Source of the DNA: Limnochordaceae bacterium
GTDB lineage: Bacteria; Bacillota; Limnochordia; Limnochordales; Geochordaceae
Assembly: GCA_014896295.1 (NCBI GenBank)
Contig: JADBKR010000007.1
Span: forward strand, 310,001-374,000
DNA: 64,000 nucleotides
Direction: 5' to 3'
Within the stretch, counting starts at the first letter, position 1; every line of letters starts with the position of its first letter. Position numbers and translations under genes: made by a program. Below, in pieces: positions 8,208 to 17,477 of the stretch. Below the pieces are notes generated by a model, which saw nothing but the letters and a program-made list of their open reading frames with translations, searched no databases and had not been told where the DNA came from.

Positions 8208-9488
8208 ATGGAGCGAGAGCAGCAGGGTTCAGGGCCAGAGCAGCGGGGCGCCCGATTACCGGAGGATCGCCCGCTTGAAGGGCGCACCGTGCTGGTCGGG
8301 GTGACCGGCGGTATCGCGGCGTACAAGGCGGTCGAGGTGGTGCGCCGGCTCGCCTCGTGGGGCGCCGAGGTCCACGTCCTCATGACCCGGGCGGCCACGC
8401 AGCTGGTCGGGGAGGCGACGTTCCGGGAGCTCTCCTACCATCCCGTCATCACGGACCTGTTCGAGCCCCATCCCGAGGTCGTGATGAGCCACGTGACCCT
8501 GGCCCGCCGAGCCGATCTCCTGTGCGTTTGTCCCGCCACGGCCGACGTCATCGCCAAGATGGCGGCCGGCATCGCCGACGACGCGCTCACGACCACCTAC
8601 CTCGCCTGCAGCGCCCCGACCCTGGTGGTGCCCGCCATGAACAGTGCCATGTACGAGCACCCGGCCACCCAGGAAAACCTCGGCCGCCTGCGCGCGCGAG
8701 GCGTCACCATCGTCGGCCCGGCGCGGGGGCGGCTTGCCACCGGACACGAGGGGCTCGGCCGCATGGAAGAGCCCGAGCACGTGCTCGAAGAGGTCCGCCG
8801 CATCCTGTATCCGGTCAAGGACCTCCGGGGCCGGCGGATCCTGGTGACGTCAGGCCCCACCCGGGAGCCCCTCGACCCCGTTCGTTTCCTGAGCAACCGC
8901 TCGAGCGGGAAGATGGGCCACGCCATCGCCCGCCTGGCCAGGTGGCGGGGCGCCGACGTCGTCCTCGTGACCGGCCCCACGGCGCTGGAGCCGCCCTTTG
9001 GGGTGGAGACGGTGCGCGTCGAGACGGGCGAACAGATGCGCCAGGCGTGCCTCGATCGCGCCGGGGAAGCCGACGCCATCATCATGGCGGCAGCGGTGGC
9101 CGACTTCCGGCCTCGTTCTCCGGCGCCGACCAAGATCAAGAAGGACGATCTCGTCGCGCACTCCGCTCCGCTGCTCACCGTCGCCCTCGAGCCGACGCCT
9201 GACATCCTGCAGGAGCTTGCCCGGCGACGCCGGCCGGGCCAGATCCTCGTGGGGTTCGCCGCGGAGACGGGCGATCTCGAAGCCCTGGCCCGCCGAAAGC
9301 TGGCCGCCAAGGGCGTCGACCTCATCGTGGCCAACGACGTGACCCGTCCCGGCGCCGGCTTCGAGTCCGACACCAACGCCGCGCTGCTGCTGGGAGCCGA
9401 CGGGACCCGGGTCGACGTGCCCCTCGTCACCAAGGAGGCCCTCGCCGAGCGCATCCTCGAATGGGTGGCCGCCCGCCTCGGGCGTTAG
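8208..9488 (+). CDS. coaBC: Phosphopantothenoylcysteine decarboxylase/phosphopantothenate-cysteine ligase
   Basis: 426 residues; bifunctional enzyme of coenzyme A synthesis. The N-terminal CoaC flavoprotein half shows GVTGGIAAYKA, the active-site histidine in MSHVTLARRAD, and PAMNSAMYEHPATQ. The C-terminal CoaB half shows TSGPTREPLDPVRFLSNRSS and the KIKK motif, which binds CTP and phosphopantothenate. The start could be GTG 8166; ATG 8208 is chosen because a TACCAT -10-like element at 8158-8163 would put the transcript start downstream of 8166. Divergent from the P1 peptidase. Confidence 0.93.
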   Translation: MEREQQGSGPEQRGARLPEDRPLEGRTVLVGVTGGIAAYKAVEVVRRLASWGAEVHVLMTRAATQLVGEATFRELSYHPVITDLFEPHPEVVMSHVTLARRADLLCVCPATADVIAKMAAGIADDALTTTYLACSAPTLVVPAMNSAMYEHPATQENLGRLRARGVTIVGPARGRLATGHEGLGRMEEPEHVLEEVRRILYPVKDLRGRRILVTSGPTREPLDPVRFLSNRSSGKMGHAIARLARWRGADVVLVTGPTALEPPFGVETVRVETGEQMRQACLDRAGEADAIIMAAAVADFRPRSPAPTKIKKDDLVAHSAPLLTVALEPTPDILQELARRRRPGQILVGFAAETGDLEALARRKLAAKGVDLIVANDVTRPGAGFESDTNAALLLGADGTRVDVPLVTKEALAERILEWVAARLGR

Positions 9489-9575
9489 CGCGGTCCCGCA
9501 GGCGCCGCGCTCCGGGCCGACCGGGCCCTCCGAGGTCAGGAAGGACCCGTCCCGAGCCCGGCGAAAGGCCGGGCC

Positions 9576-10332
9576 GGCTATCCCGGCAACTCCGTACGGG
9601 GGCTCCCCTACATCCATGGACTGCTTTTGCTCAACGACGCCGAGACCGGCGTGCCGGTAGCCATCATGGACGCCACCTGGATCACGGCCATGCGGACGGC
9701 AGCCGTTTCGGCGCTGGCGGCGCTATACCTGGCTGCGCCGGGTCGGATCACGCTGGCGATCCTCGGGTTGGGGGTCCAGGCTCGCTCGCACCTCCAGACG
9801 ATGGCGGCGGTGCTGCCCGTTGCGGAGGTACGGGCGTACGACCGGGACCCGGCGCGAACCGCTACGTTCGTGCGCGACGCTGCTCAGCTGGCCCCGGGCG
9901 TCTCCGTCGTGCCCTGCGACACGCCGGCACAGGCCGTGAGAGGCGCGACCGTGATCGTCACGGCAGGACCCATCGCACGCAACCCCCGGCCGTCCATCCG
10001 GCCAGAGTGGCTGGCAGACGGCTCCCTGCTGCTCCCCATCGACTTCGACTCCATGGTGACGCCGGAAGCCATGGCGGCGTGCCGTGCGTTCATCGTGGAC
10101 GACGCGGGCCAGTACGCCTACTACCGTTCCATCGGGTATTTCGCCTCGGCGCCGGTCGCTCCCAAGAGGCGAACTCGGCGACGTGATCGCGGGCAAGCTG
10201 GCAGGCCGGACCCGGCCCGAAGAACGGATCACCTGCATGAACCTGGGCCTCGCCATGGAGGACGTGGGATTGGGCTACCATCTGTACCGCGCGGCGATCG
10301 AGCGGGGCGTTGGCATTTCCCTGCCACTTTGA
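9576..10332 (+). pseudogene. Ornithine cyclodeaminase/mu-crystallin family relic
   Basis: Recognisable sequence starts mid-domain at GYPGNSVRGLPYIHG, then DATWITAMRTAA and the Rossmann LAILGLGVQARSHL. About 65-70 N-terminal residues expected in this family are missing, with no start codon. Near 10160-10175 the frame changes by one base, from GYFASAPV to GELGDVIAGK, and continues to the normal C-terminus. Intact members convert ornithine to proline or reduce imines with NAD(P)H. It sits just before the damaged FAD oxidase, so a former amino-acid catabolic pair is decaying. Confidence 0.75.
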
Positions 10333-10346
10333 GGAGGCGACCGCGC

Positions 10347-11204
10347 GTGCAAAGAGCCTTCCCTCTCCGGGCAGACGTGGTGGTCATCGGCGGCGGCGTG
10401 GTGGGCGTGAGCACCGCTTATCACCTCGCCGCCCTTGGTCATGCCGACGTGGTCGTGGTCGAGCGGGAAGAGGCGCTGGGCATGGGTTCCACAGGACGCT
10501 CGGCTGGCGGGGTGCGGATCCAGTTCTCCACCGAGGTCAACGTCCGGCTCTCTGCGTGGAGCATCGAGATGCTCCGGCGGTTCGGGGAGCTGACGGGCGA
10601 GAGCGCCGGCTTACGGCAGCACGGCTACCTCATCGTGACCGGAGATGTCGCCGAGATGTCCCGGTTCGAGCAGAACGTGGCGCTGCAGCGCTCGCTCGGG
10701 TTCGACGTGAAGCTCTTGGACCCTCGGAGGGCGCAGGCGCTGGTGCCCCAACTGAGGGTCGACGACCTTCCCGATCTTCCCATGGTCATCGACTTCGACA
10801 GCGGGTTCTACGTCCGGCGGGAAGGCGAGCGGCTCCTGTTCGGGATGGCCAATCCGGAGGAGGGGCCGGGCTTCCGGACCGACGTGGATGGGGCGTTCTT
10901 GCCCCGGGTGCTCGAGGCGGGCGTCCACCGGCTACCGGCGCTGGCCGAGGCCCGGGTCCGCAGGGGGTGGGCCGGGCTTTACGAGGTGAGCCCCGACCAC
11001 AACGCGATCATCGGCGAGGCGCCGGAGGTACAGGGCTTCTACCTGGCCAACGGGTTCAGCGGGCACGGTTTCCAGCAGGCGCCCGCGGTGGGGCGGGTCC
11101 TGGCCGAGATGATCCTGGGGCTTCCCCTCTCCGTCGACGTATCGCCCCTCGACATCCGCCGCTTCTCGACCGGCGGCAGGCTCGTCGAGTCGCAGGTGGT
11201 GTAG
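10347..11204 (+). CDS. FAD-dependent amine/amino-acid oxidase (DAO family), internally deleted
   Basis: 285 residues against about 380-400 for the family. The N-terminal dinucleotide motif (ADVVVIGGGVVGVSTAYHL, then GSTGRSAGG) and the C-terminal WAGLYEVSPDHNAIIG and NGFSGHGFQQAP are intact. After ALVPQLRVDDL the sequence jumps to PDLPMVIDFDSGFY. This skips about 100 residues that normally carry the second FAD-binding strand and substrate pocket. The junction holds two near-identical 9-mers (GACCTTCCC/GATCTTCCC), compatible with a slip deletion. The start is GTG with GAGGAGG 9 bases upstream. Probably inactive. Confidence 0.75.
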   Translation: MQRAFPLRADVVVIGGGVVGVSTAYHLAALGHADVVVVEREEALGMGSTGRSAGGVRIQFSTEVNVRLSAWSIEMLRRFGELTGESAGLRQHGYLIVTGDVAEMSRFEQNVALQRSLGFDVKLLDPRRAQALVPQLRVDDLPDLPMVIDFDSGFYVRREGERLLFGMANPEEGPGFRTDVDGAFLPRVLEAGVHRLPALAEARVRRGWAGLYEVSPDHNAIIGEAPEVQGFYLANGFSGHGFQQAPAVGRVLAEMILGLPLSVDVSPLDIRRFSTGGRLVESQVV

Positions 11205-11375
11205 CCGGGCGAGGGCGGCTCCACCCGGCGGGGCCGTGCGGCCGGGAAGGAAGGGTCGCCAGGCGGGGAGGGGGACCGGAGCAGGAGGCGAATCACACAG
11301 TAAGAAAGCGTTTAGTTATCGCTGGCAACGGATCACGCCGAGCAGGGGTGACGTGCCGGAGGGGGGCTTGGGAGG

Positions 11376-12518
11376 ATGGACAGGTCTTTACGTGTCATGT
11401 TGTTCGCCTGGGTCTTGCTCGTGGTAGCGGCCGCGCCGGCGGCGCTGGCCGCGGAGCCCATCCGCATCGGGATCCAGGGGCCGATGTCGGGCCAGTGGGC
11501 GTACGAGGGAGACGGCTTCGTCAAGGCGATCACGTTGCTCGCCGAGCAGATCAACGCCAAAGGAGGGCTGCTGGGCCGGCCGATCCAGATCGTCACCGCC
11601 GACGACCAGTCCGACCCCGTACAGGCTGCCGTGGCGGCCCAGCGCCTGGTCAGCCAGGGGGTGGTGGCCGTCGTCGGGAGCTACGCCTCCAGCTTGACCG
11701 AGCCTGCGTCGACCATCTACGACGAGGCCGGCATCGTCCACGTCACCCCGTCTTCGACGGCGACCCGGCTTTCGCAAAAGGGCTACCCGCGCTTCTTCCG
11801 CACCTGCTTCCTGGACGACCGCCAGGGATTGTTCGCCGCCGACTTCATCACCGGGACCCTGAAGAAAAAGCGGGTCGCCATCATCCACGACAACAGCACC
11901 TACGCTTCGGGCCTGGCGGACTGGACCCGCAAGTACCTCGACGAGCGAGGCGCCCAGGTCGTCTTCTACGACGCCATCACTCCGGGCGAGCGGGACTTCA
12001 CCGCCACGCTCACCCGCGTGCGGGCGGCCAACCCTGAGGTCATCTGGTTCACAGGGTATTTCCCGGAGGGCGGACTGTTGGTCAAGCAGGCGCGCAGCCT
12101 CGGTATCACGGCGACGTTCATGGCGGGCAACGCCACCAACAACCCCGAGTTCGTGCGGATCGCCGGGGTCGACGCCGCCAAGGGCTCCGTCATCGTGACG
12201 GAGCCGATCCCGTCGGACCTCCCCTACCCCGAGGCGCGCCAATTCCTCGCGGACTACCAGAAGAAGTACGGGCAAGAGCCCGCCAGCATCTGGACGCTGA
12301 TGGCGGCCGACGCGTTCCGGGTGATCGTGGAGGCGATCCGGCAGACGAAGTCTACCGACCCGGGCCAGATCGCCACCTATCTGCACCGGTCGCTCAAGGA
12401 CTACCCCGGGATCACCGGTCCGATCCAGGGGTTTGACCAAAACGGTGACCGACTGGGCACGATTCACAAGGCGTACGTGGTCAACGAAAAGGGCCAGATC
12501 GTGCCGTACCAGGGGTAG
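11376..12518 (+). CDS. livK: Branched-chain amino-acid-type ABC transporter substrate-binding protein
   Basis: 380 residues. A Sec signal peptide (residues ~1-26, ending AALAAE) is followed by a type I periplasmic-binding fold typical of LivJ/LivK: IRIGIQGPMSGQWA, VVAVVGSYASS, VHVTPSSTATRL, and IHDNSTYASG. The ligand is likely a branched-chain or other hydrophobic amino acid or a small amide. It is the first gene of a five-gene transport operon, with GGAGGGG 9 bases before ATG. The ligand cannot be fixed from sequence. Confidence 0.9.
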   Translation: MDRSLRVMLFAWVLLVVAAAPAALAAEPIRIGIQGPMSGQWAYEGDGFVKAITLLAEQINAKGGLLGRPIQIVTADDQSDPVQAAVAAQRLVSQGVVAVVGSYASSLTEPASTIYDEAGIVHVTPSSTATRLSQKGYPRFFRTCFLDDRQGLFAADFITGTLKKKRVAIIHDNSTYASGLADWTRKYLDERGAQVVFYDAITPGERDFTATLTRVRAANPEVIWFTGYFPEGGLLVKQARSLGITATFMAGNATNNPEFVRIAGVDAAKGSVIVTEPIPSDLPYPEARQFLADYQKKYGQEPASIWTLMAADAFRVIVEAIRQTKSTDPGQIATYLHRSLKDYPGITGPIQGFDQNGDRLGTIHKAYVVNEKGQIVPYQG

Positions 12519-12536
12519 GGTGCGGAGGGCCGCCCG

Positions 12537-13433
12537 GTGCTCGCTCAGCAGCTGGTCAACGGCCTCGCCCTGGGATCGGTGTACGCCCTGGTCGCCCTGG
12601 GCTACACCATGGTGTACGGGGTGCTGAGGCTCATCAACTTCGCCCACGGCGAGCTGTTCATGCTGGGCGCGTACCTCACGCTCTCTGCGACGTCGGCCTG
12701 GGGGCTCGGCGGCCACCCAGCCGCCGGGCCCCTGGTCGTCATCGCGATAGGGGTCGCCGTGCTGGTGGCAGGCGTAGGGCTCGGGCTCGAGCAGGTCGCG
12801 TACCGGCCCTTGCGCCGTTCCACCCGGCTCGCTCCGGTCGTCTCGGCGTTGGGGGCGAGCGTCTTCCTGCAAAACGCGGTCATGCTGACCTACGGCCCGC
12901 GCTACCAGGTGCTGCCCGAAAACCTGGTGCCCTCGCGGTCCTTCGCCATCGGTAACCTCGAGCTTTCGGTGCTGCAGCTCGTCATCCTGGGCGTGGCGCT
13001 CGTGCTCATGGTGGGCCTCTACCTCTTCGTACAGGCGACCTCTTTCGGCATGGCCATCCGCGCGGTGGCCCTGGATCAGGAGACCGCGCGGCTCATGGGC
13101 ATCCGGGTCGACCGCGTCATCCAGTGGGTCTTCGCGCTGGGCCCCGCGCTGGGGGCGGTGGCAGGTCTGTTGATCGGCCTCTACTACCGCCAGATCAACT
13201 TCACCATGGGGTGGACCTACGGGCTGCGCGCCTTCACGGCCGCCATCCTGGGCGGCATCGGCAACATCCCGGGAGCCATGGTAGGAGGGCTGTTGCTGGG
13301 GGTCCTGGAGGCGCTCGCAAGCGGGTACGTGTCGGTGGCCTGGAAAGACGCCATCACCTTCTTCGTCCTCATCCTCATCCTGATCGCCAGGCCGACGGGG
13401 CTGCTCGGCGAGCGGGTGGCCGAGAAGGTGTGA
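12537..13433 (+). CDS. livH: Liv-type ABC transporter permease LivH
   Basis: 298 residues, GTG start. About eight membrane helices with the LivH signatures GLALGSVYALVALGYTMVYG, LINFAHGELFMLGA and the late FTAAILGGIGNIPGAMVGG loop that contacts the ATPases. It forms the inner-membrane channel with LivM. Starts 18 bases after the binding-protein gene; its stop overlaps the LivM start (GTGTGA). Confidence 0.92.
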   Translation: MLAQQLVNGLALGSVYALVALGYTMVYGVLRLINFAHGELFMLGAYLTLSATSAWGLGGHPAAGPLVVIAIGVAVLVAGVGLGLEQVAYRPLRRSTRLAPVVSALGASVFLQNAVMLTYGPRYQVLPENLVPSRSFAIGNLELSVLQLVILGVALVLMVGLYLFVQATSFGMAIRAVALDQETARLMGIRVDRVIQWVFALGPALGAVAGLLIGLYYRQINFTMGWTYGLRAFTAAILGGIGNIPGAMVGGLLLGVLEALASGYVSVAWKDAITFFVLILILIARPTGLLGERVAEKV

Positions 13434-14508
13434 GGCGCACGACGCCGAGGCCGCTCATCCACCGCCTGCGGGGCGCCCGGGCCGCCGCCCTGCTCGTGCT
13501 CCTGGCCGTGGCCGCTTTCCCGCTCGTGGTCCAAAGCCCCTACTGGATCGACGTCGCCAATTTCTACGGCATCTACGCGCTGCTGGCCCTCAGCCTCAAC
13601 CTGGTGGTGGGCGAGGCGGGGCTGTTCGACCTGGGCCATGCGGCCTTCTATGCGGTGGGAGCGTACGTCACCGCCATCCTCAACACGCTCCTGCACTGGC
13701 CCACGCTGTGGCTGTTTCCGGTCAGCTTCGTCGCCGCCGCGGCCGCCGGGGTCATCCTGACCCGCCCCATCCTGCACCTGCGGGGCGACTACCTGGCCAT
13801 GGTCACCATCGGCTTCGGGGAGATCGTCCGGATCGCGCTGACCAACAACCTCTTCGGCCTGACCGGGGGCCCAACGGCATTTTCGGCATCGCCCGCCCGG
13901 CCCTCGGCCCCTGGGCGATCCGTCAGCCGGCCCACTACTTCTACTACATCTGGTCTTTCGTGGCCGCCGCGGCCTGGATCACGGTACGGTTGCAGCAAAG
14001 CCGCATCGGGCGGGCCTGGAACTACATCCGGGAGGACGAGGTGGCCGCGCAGGCCATGGGCATCGACGTCGTGCGGCTGAAGCTCCTGGCCTTTGCGCTC
14101 GGCGCAGGTCTCGCCGGGGTCGCAGGCCATCTGTACGCCGCCCGCATGACGGTCATCGCGCCGGAGCGGTTCAACTTCTGGGAGTCGGTGGTGATCTTCA
14201 GCATGGTCGTGCTGGGTGGTCCGGGCTCGGTGCCGGGGGTACTGCTCGGCGCGTTCGCGCTGTGGGTGCTCCCCGAACTCTTCCGGGAGTTCGCCCAGGC
14301 ACGGATGCTGGTCTTCGGCGCGGCCATGGTGGCCATGATGGTGTTCCGGCCGGAGGGGCTGTGGCCCGGCACCGTCTGGCTGCGGGCTACCCGGGCCCAC
14401 CAGGGAGAAGGGGCCGCAGGGAGCGCCCCGGAAGTGGGCGCCACCGGTATACCCGGCAGCGGAGCGGAGCTGGCCGCCTCTTCCGCCGCAAGGGGCGGCC
14501 GCCGATGA
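13430..14508 (+). CDS. livM: Liv-type ABC transporter permease LivM (one frameshift)
   Basis: About 359 residues when the frame is restored. The start is GTG 13430 overlapping the livH stop. The first frame covers YGIYALLALSLNLVVGEAGLFDLGHAAFY through NNLFGLTGG. The second continues NGIFGIARPALGPW, then WNYIREDEVAAQAMGID and VVLGGPGSVPG. The break lies in the GGGGGCCC run at 13865-13872, where one more G restores the conserved GGPNGIFGI. It overlaps livG by ATGA. The flanking operon is intact, so a consensus error is more likely than a dead gene. The C-terminus carries an extra Ala/Gly-rich tail. Confidence 0.88.
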
Positions 14509-15302
14509 CGGAGCAGCCACACGGCGGGCCACTGCTCGAGGTCGTAGACGTGCGACGGCGCTTCGGCGGCGTCGTGGCGCTCGACCACGTCTCCATGCGC
14601 GTGGAAAAGGGCGAGATCGTGGGGCTGATCGGGCCCAACGGGGCCGGCAAGACCACGCTCTTCAACCTGATCACGGGCATCTACCGGCCGGACGGCGGCG
14701 AGATCCGCTTCGCCGGCAGGAGCGTGGTGGGGCTGCGCCCCCACCAGATCGCCGCGCTCGGGATCGCGCGCACTTTCCAGACGATCCGGCTGTTCCCTCA
14801 TCTGACGGCCCTGGAAAACGTCATGGCAGGGCTTCACCACTCGACCCGGAGCGGCGTGCTGGACGCCATCTTCTCCACTCCCCGCCACCGCAGAGAGCAA
14901 CGCTGGGCCGTCTCCCGGGCGCGACAGCTGCTGGAGGAGCTCGGCATCGCCCGCTACGAGCATGAGCTGGCCTCCCACCTGCCGTACGGAGACCAGCGCC
15001 GGCTGGAGATCGCCAGAGCGCTGGCCACCGACCCGGCGCTGGTCATCCTCGACGAGCCCGCCAGCGGGCTGTCGGACGCCGAGCGCACGTGGCTCATGCA
15101 ACGGATCCGGCAGCTGAGGGATCGGGGGCTGACCATCCTCGTCATCGAGCACCACATGCGGGTGGTGATGGGGATTTCGGACCGCGTCGTGGTGCTCGAC
15201 CAGGGGCGCGTCATCGCGGAGGGGCCTCCTCAGAGCATCCAGGCGGATCCGGCCGTGATCTCCGCCTACCTCGGGCGGGAGGACGAGCCATGGGAGCCGT
15301 GA
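14505..15302 (+). CDS. livG: Liv-type ABC transporter ATPase LivG
   Basis: 265 residues. Walker A GPNGAGKTT, the LivG-specific QTIRLFPHLTALENVMAG segment, ABC signature variant LPYGDQRRLEIARAL, Walker B ALVILDEP and H-loop VIEHHM are all present. It couples ATP hydrolysis to uptake through LivHM. The start overlaps livM's stop by four bases. Confidence 0.93.
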   Translation: MTEQPHGGPLLEVVDVRRRFGGVVALDHVSMRVEKGEIVGLIGPNGAGKTTLFNLITGIYRPDGGEIRFAGRSVVGLRPHQIAALGIARTFQTIRLFPHLTALENVMAGLHHSTRSGVLDAIFSTPRHRREQRWAVSRARQLLEELGIARYEHELASHLPYGDQRRLEIARALATDPALVILDEPASGLSDAERTWLMQRIRQLRDRGLTILVIEHHMRVVMGISDRVVVLDQGRVIAEGPPQSIQADPAVISAYLGREDEPWEP

Positions 15303-16048
15303 AGGAGAGCGGGCAAGTCGGCGCGGGCGCCCCGCCGGCCCTCCTCGAGCTCGAGGAGGTCCACGTCTTCTACGGGCGGGTGCATGCGCTGAGCGGGCTC
15401 ACGCTGCACGTCCGCGAGGGCGAGATCGTGGCGCTCCTGGGCGCCAACGGCGCCGGGAAGTCGACCACGCTCCGGGCCATCTCGGGGCTCGTACGGCCGG
15501 CGTCGGGCCAGGTGCGACTGGACGGCCGGCCCATTTCGGGGCTGCCGGCCGATGCCATCGTGAGCCGGGGCGTCGCGCACGTGCCCGAGGGGCGGCGCGT
15601 GTTCGCCACGCTCACCGTCGAGGAGAACCTGCGCCTGGGGGCCTTCTTGCGCCGGCGGGACCAGGCCGGCGTGGCCCGGTCGCTCGAGTGGGTCTACTCC
15701 CTCTTCCCTCGCCTCGCCGAGCGCCGGCGCCAGCTGGCCGGGACGCTGTCGGGCGGGGAGCAGCAGATGCTCGCCATCGGGCGGGCGCTCATGGCCGGGC
15801 CCCGCATCCTGCTGCTCGACGAGCCCTCGCTTGGCCTCGCCCCGCTGCTGGTGCGCAGCATCTTCGCAACCCTGCGCGCCATCCATCGGCAAGGCGTCGC
15901 CATCCTCTTGGTCGAGCAAAACGCCCGGGCGGCCCTGCGGCTCGCCGGCAGGGCCTACGTGCTGGAGACCGGCCACCTCTTCGCCGCCGGGGAAAGCGGC
16001 GCCCTGGCCGCCGACCCGAGGATCCGTGAAGCCTACCTGGGAGCTTGA
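15290..16048 (+). CDS. livF: Liv-type ABC transporter ATPase LivF
   Basis: 252 residues. Walker A GANGAGKST, LSGGEQQMLAIGRALM signature, Walker B ILLLDEPSLGLAP, and VEQNARAAL typical of LivF. Overlaps livG by 13 bases and ends the first transport operon. It converges with the aminotransferase gene, leaving 36 bases with no clear terminator hairpin. Confidence 0.93.
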   Translation: MGAVKESGQVGAGAPPALLELEEVHVFYGRVHALSGLTLHVREGEIVALLGANGAGKSTTLRAISGLVRPASGQVRLDGRPISGLPADAIVSRGVAHVPEGRRVFATLTVEENLRLGAFLRRRDQAGVARSLEWVYSLFPRLAERRRQLAGTLSGGEQQMLAIGRALMAGPRILLLDEPSLGLAPLLVRSIFATLRAIHRQGVAILLVEQNARAALRLAGRAYVLETGHLFAAGESGALAADPRIREAYLGA

Positions 16049-16084
16049 GGCCGGGCCGGCTCAGGCTGGGCGGAGGCCGGCAGG

Positions 16085-17296
16085 TCAGCGAGCGCCGCCC
16101 TTCTCCACCCACTCCCGCATGCGGGCGATCCCCTCGCGCAACTGCTCCCGGGAGGCGGCGTACGAGAGCCGCACGTACTGCTGGTCTTCCTCCGGATCCG
16201 GCGTGCCGAAGGCCGTACCCGCCAGGAGCGCCACCCCCGCCTCGTGCAACATCCGGGAAGCGAACTCCCGGGCGTCTTTGGCCCCCACTCGCCGGCACGC
16301 CTCCGTCACGTTGGGGTACACGTAGAACGCGCCGGACGGCGGGCTCACCCGTACCCCCGGCACCTGGTCGAGCAACTCCACTACCAGGTCGCGCCGCGCA
16401 CGGAACTCGGCCACCATGGCCTCCGACGGCTCCTGGGGACCTTCCAGCGCCGCGATGCCGGCCATCTGGGTGAACGTCGCGGTGCACGACTCGACGTTGG
16501 TGACCAGCCGCGCGACGTCCGCCGCCACCGGCGCCGGCATGATCCCGTACCCCAGCCGCCAGCCCGTCATGGCGTAGATCTTGGAGAACCCGTCGAGGAC
16601 GATGGTGCGGGCGCGCATGTCCGGCAGCGCGGCGATGCTGACGAACTCGCCGTCGAACAGGATGCGGCTGTAGATCTCGTCGGAGAGCACCCACAGGTCG
16701 TGCTCGACCGCCAGCTGCGCGACCCAGGCCAGCACCTCCCGGGAGAGCACGCCTCCGGTCGGATTGTGGGGAGAGTTGAGGATCACCAGCCGAGTGCGGG
16801 GCGTGATGCGGGAGGAGAGCTCGTCGGGGTCGAAGGCGAAACCCCGGTGCTCGCGCAGGTAAAGCGGCACCGGCACCGCGCCGGCCAGGCGGATGGCCGA
16901 CTCGTAGATCGGAAAGCCCGGATTGGGGTAGATCACCTCGTCACCGGGGTCGACGCACGAGAGCAACGTGTAGTAGATGATGGGCTTCGCCCCCGGAGTG
17001 ACCACCACCTCGTCGGCCGAGAAGCGCAAGCCCCGCAGCCGTCCTGCCACCCGAGCGATGGCCTCCCGCAACGGTTGGATGCCCGCCGAGGGCGAGTAGT
17101 GCGTGTAGTTGTCCCGGATCGCGGCGATGCCCGCCTGCTTGATGTGCTCGGGCGTGTCGAAATCGGGCTCCCCGATGGCGAAGTTGTAGATGCGCCGCCC
17201 CTGGGCCTCGAGGCGCTTCACCTCGGCCAGCACCTCGAAGGCGGTCTCGGTCCCCACCACGCTCATGCGCGACGCGCGTACCGGCACCCTCGTCAC
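16085..17296 (-). CDS. PLP-dependent aminotransferase, class I/II
   Basis: 403 residues from GTG 17296 (ATG 17266 also possible). NFAIGEPDFDTPEHI, SAGIQPLREAI, NSPHNPTGGV, SDEIYSRILFDG, and DGFSKIYAMTGWRLGYG (PLP-binding lysine) mark an aspartate/aromatic/alanine-type aminotransferase. It likely interconverts an amino acid and its 2-oxo acid; the exact substrate is unclear. It converges on the amino-acid transporter operon, consistent with amino-acid metabolism. Confidence 0.9.
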   Translation of the reverse strand: MTRVPVRASRMSVVGTETAFEVLAEVKRLEAQGRRIYNFAIGEPDFDTPEHIKQAGIAAIRDNYTHYSPSAGIQPLREAIARVAGRLRGLRFSADEVVVTPGAKPIIYYTLLSCVDPGDEVIYPNPGFPIYESAIRLAGAVPVPLYLREHRGFAFDPDELSSRITPRTRLVILNSPHNPTGGVLSREVLAWVAQLAVEHDLWVLSDEIYSRILFDGEFVSIAALPDMRARTIVLDGFSKIYAMTGWRLGYGIMPAPVAADVARLVTNVESCTATFTQMAGIAALEGPQEPSEAMVAEFRARRDLVVELLDQVPGVRVSPPSGAFYVYPNVTEACRRVGAKDAREFASRMLHEAGVALLAGTAFGTPDPEEDQQYVRLSYAASREQLREGIARMREWVEKGGAR

Positions 17297-17438
17297 CGCT
17301 CCCTCCGGCTGGCTTCTCCCTCTCTCCGTGCCCGCCGGATGGCCTGTTTCGCCCTGGGCGGCACGGACTCCTGGCGCCTCTTCTGGAGGAATCCGGGCCG
17401 CCGGGCCTAACTCCACTCTCGGCCGGGACAAGGCGAAG

Positions 17439-17456
17439 GGGCCCGAAAGCGGGCCC
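17439..17456 (+). other. 7-bp GC hairpin upstream of the dehydrogenase gene
   Basis: GGGCCCG-AAAG-CGGGCCC lies 21 bases before the ATG at 17478, within the 181-base gap between divergent genes. It would sit in the leader and could affect ribosome access. No promoter is obvious in the gap. Confidence 0.3.
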
Positions 17457-17477
17457 GGGCGATGGGGGGCGCAGGGC

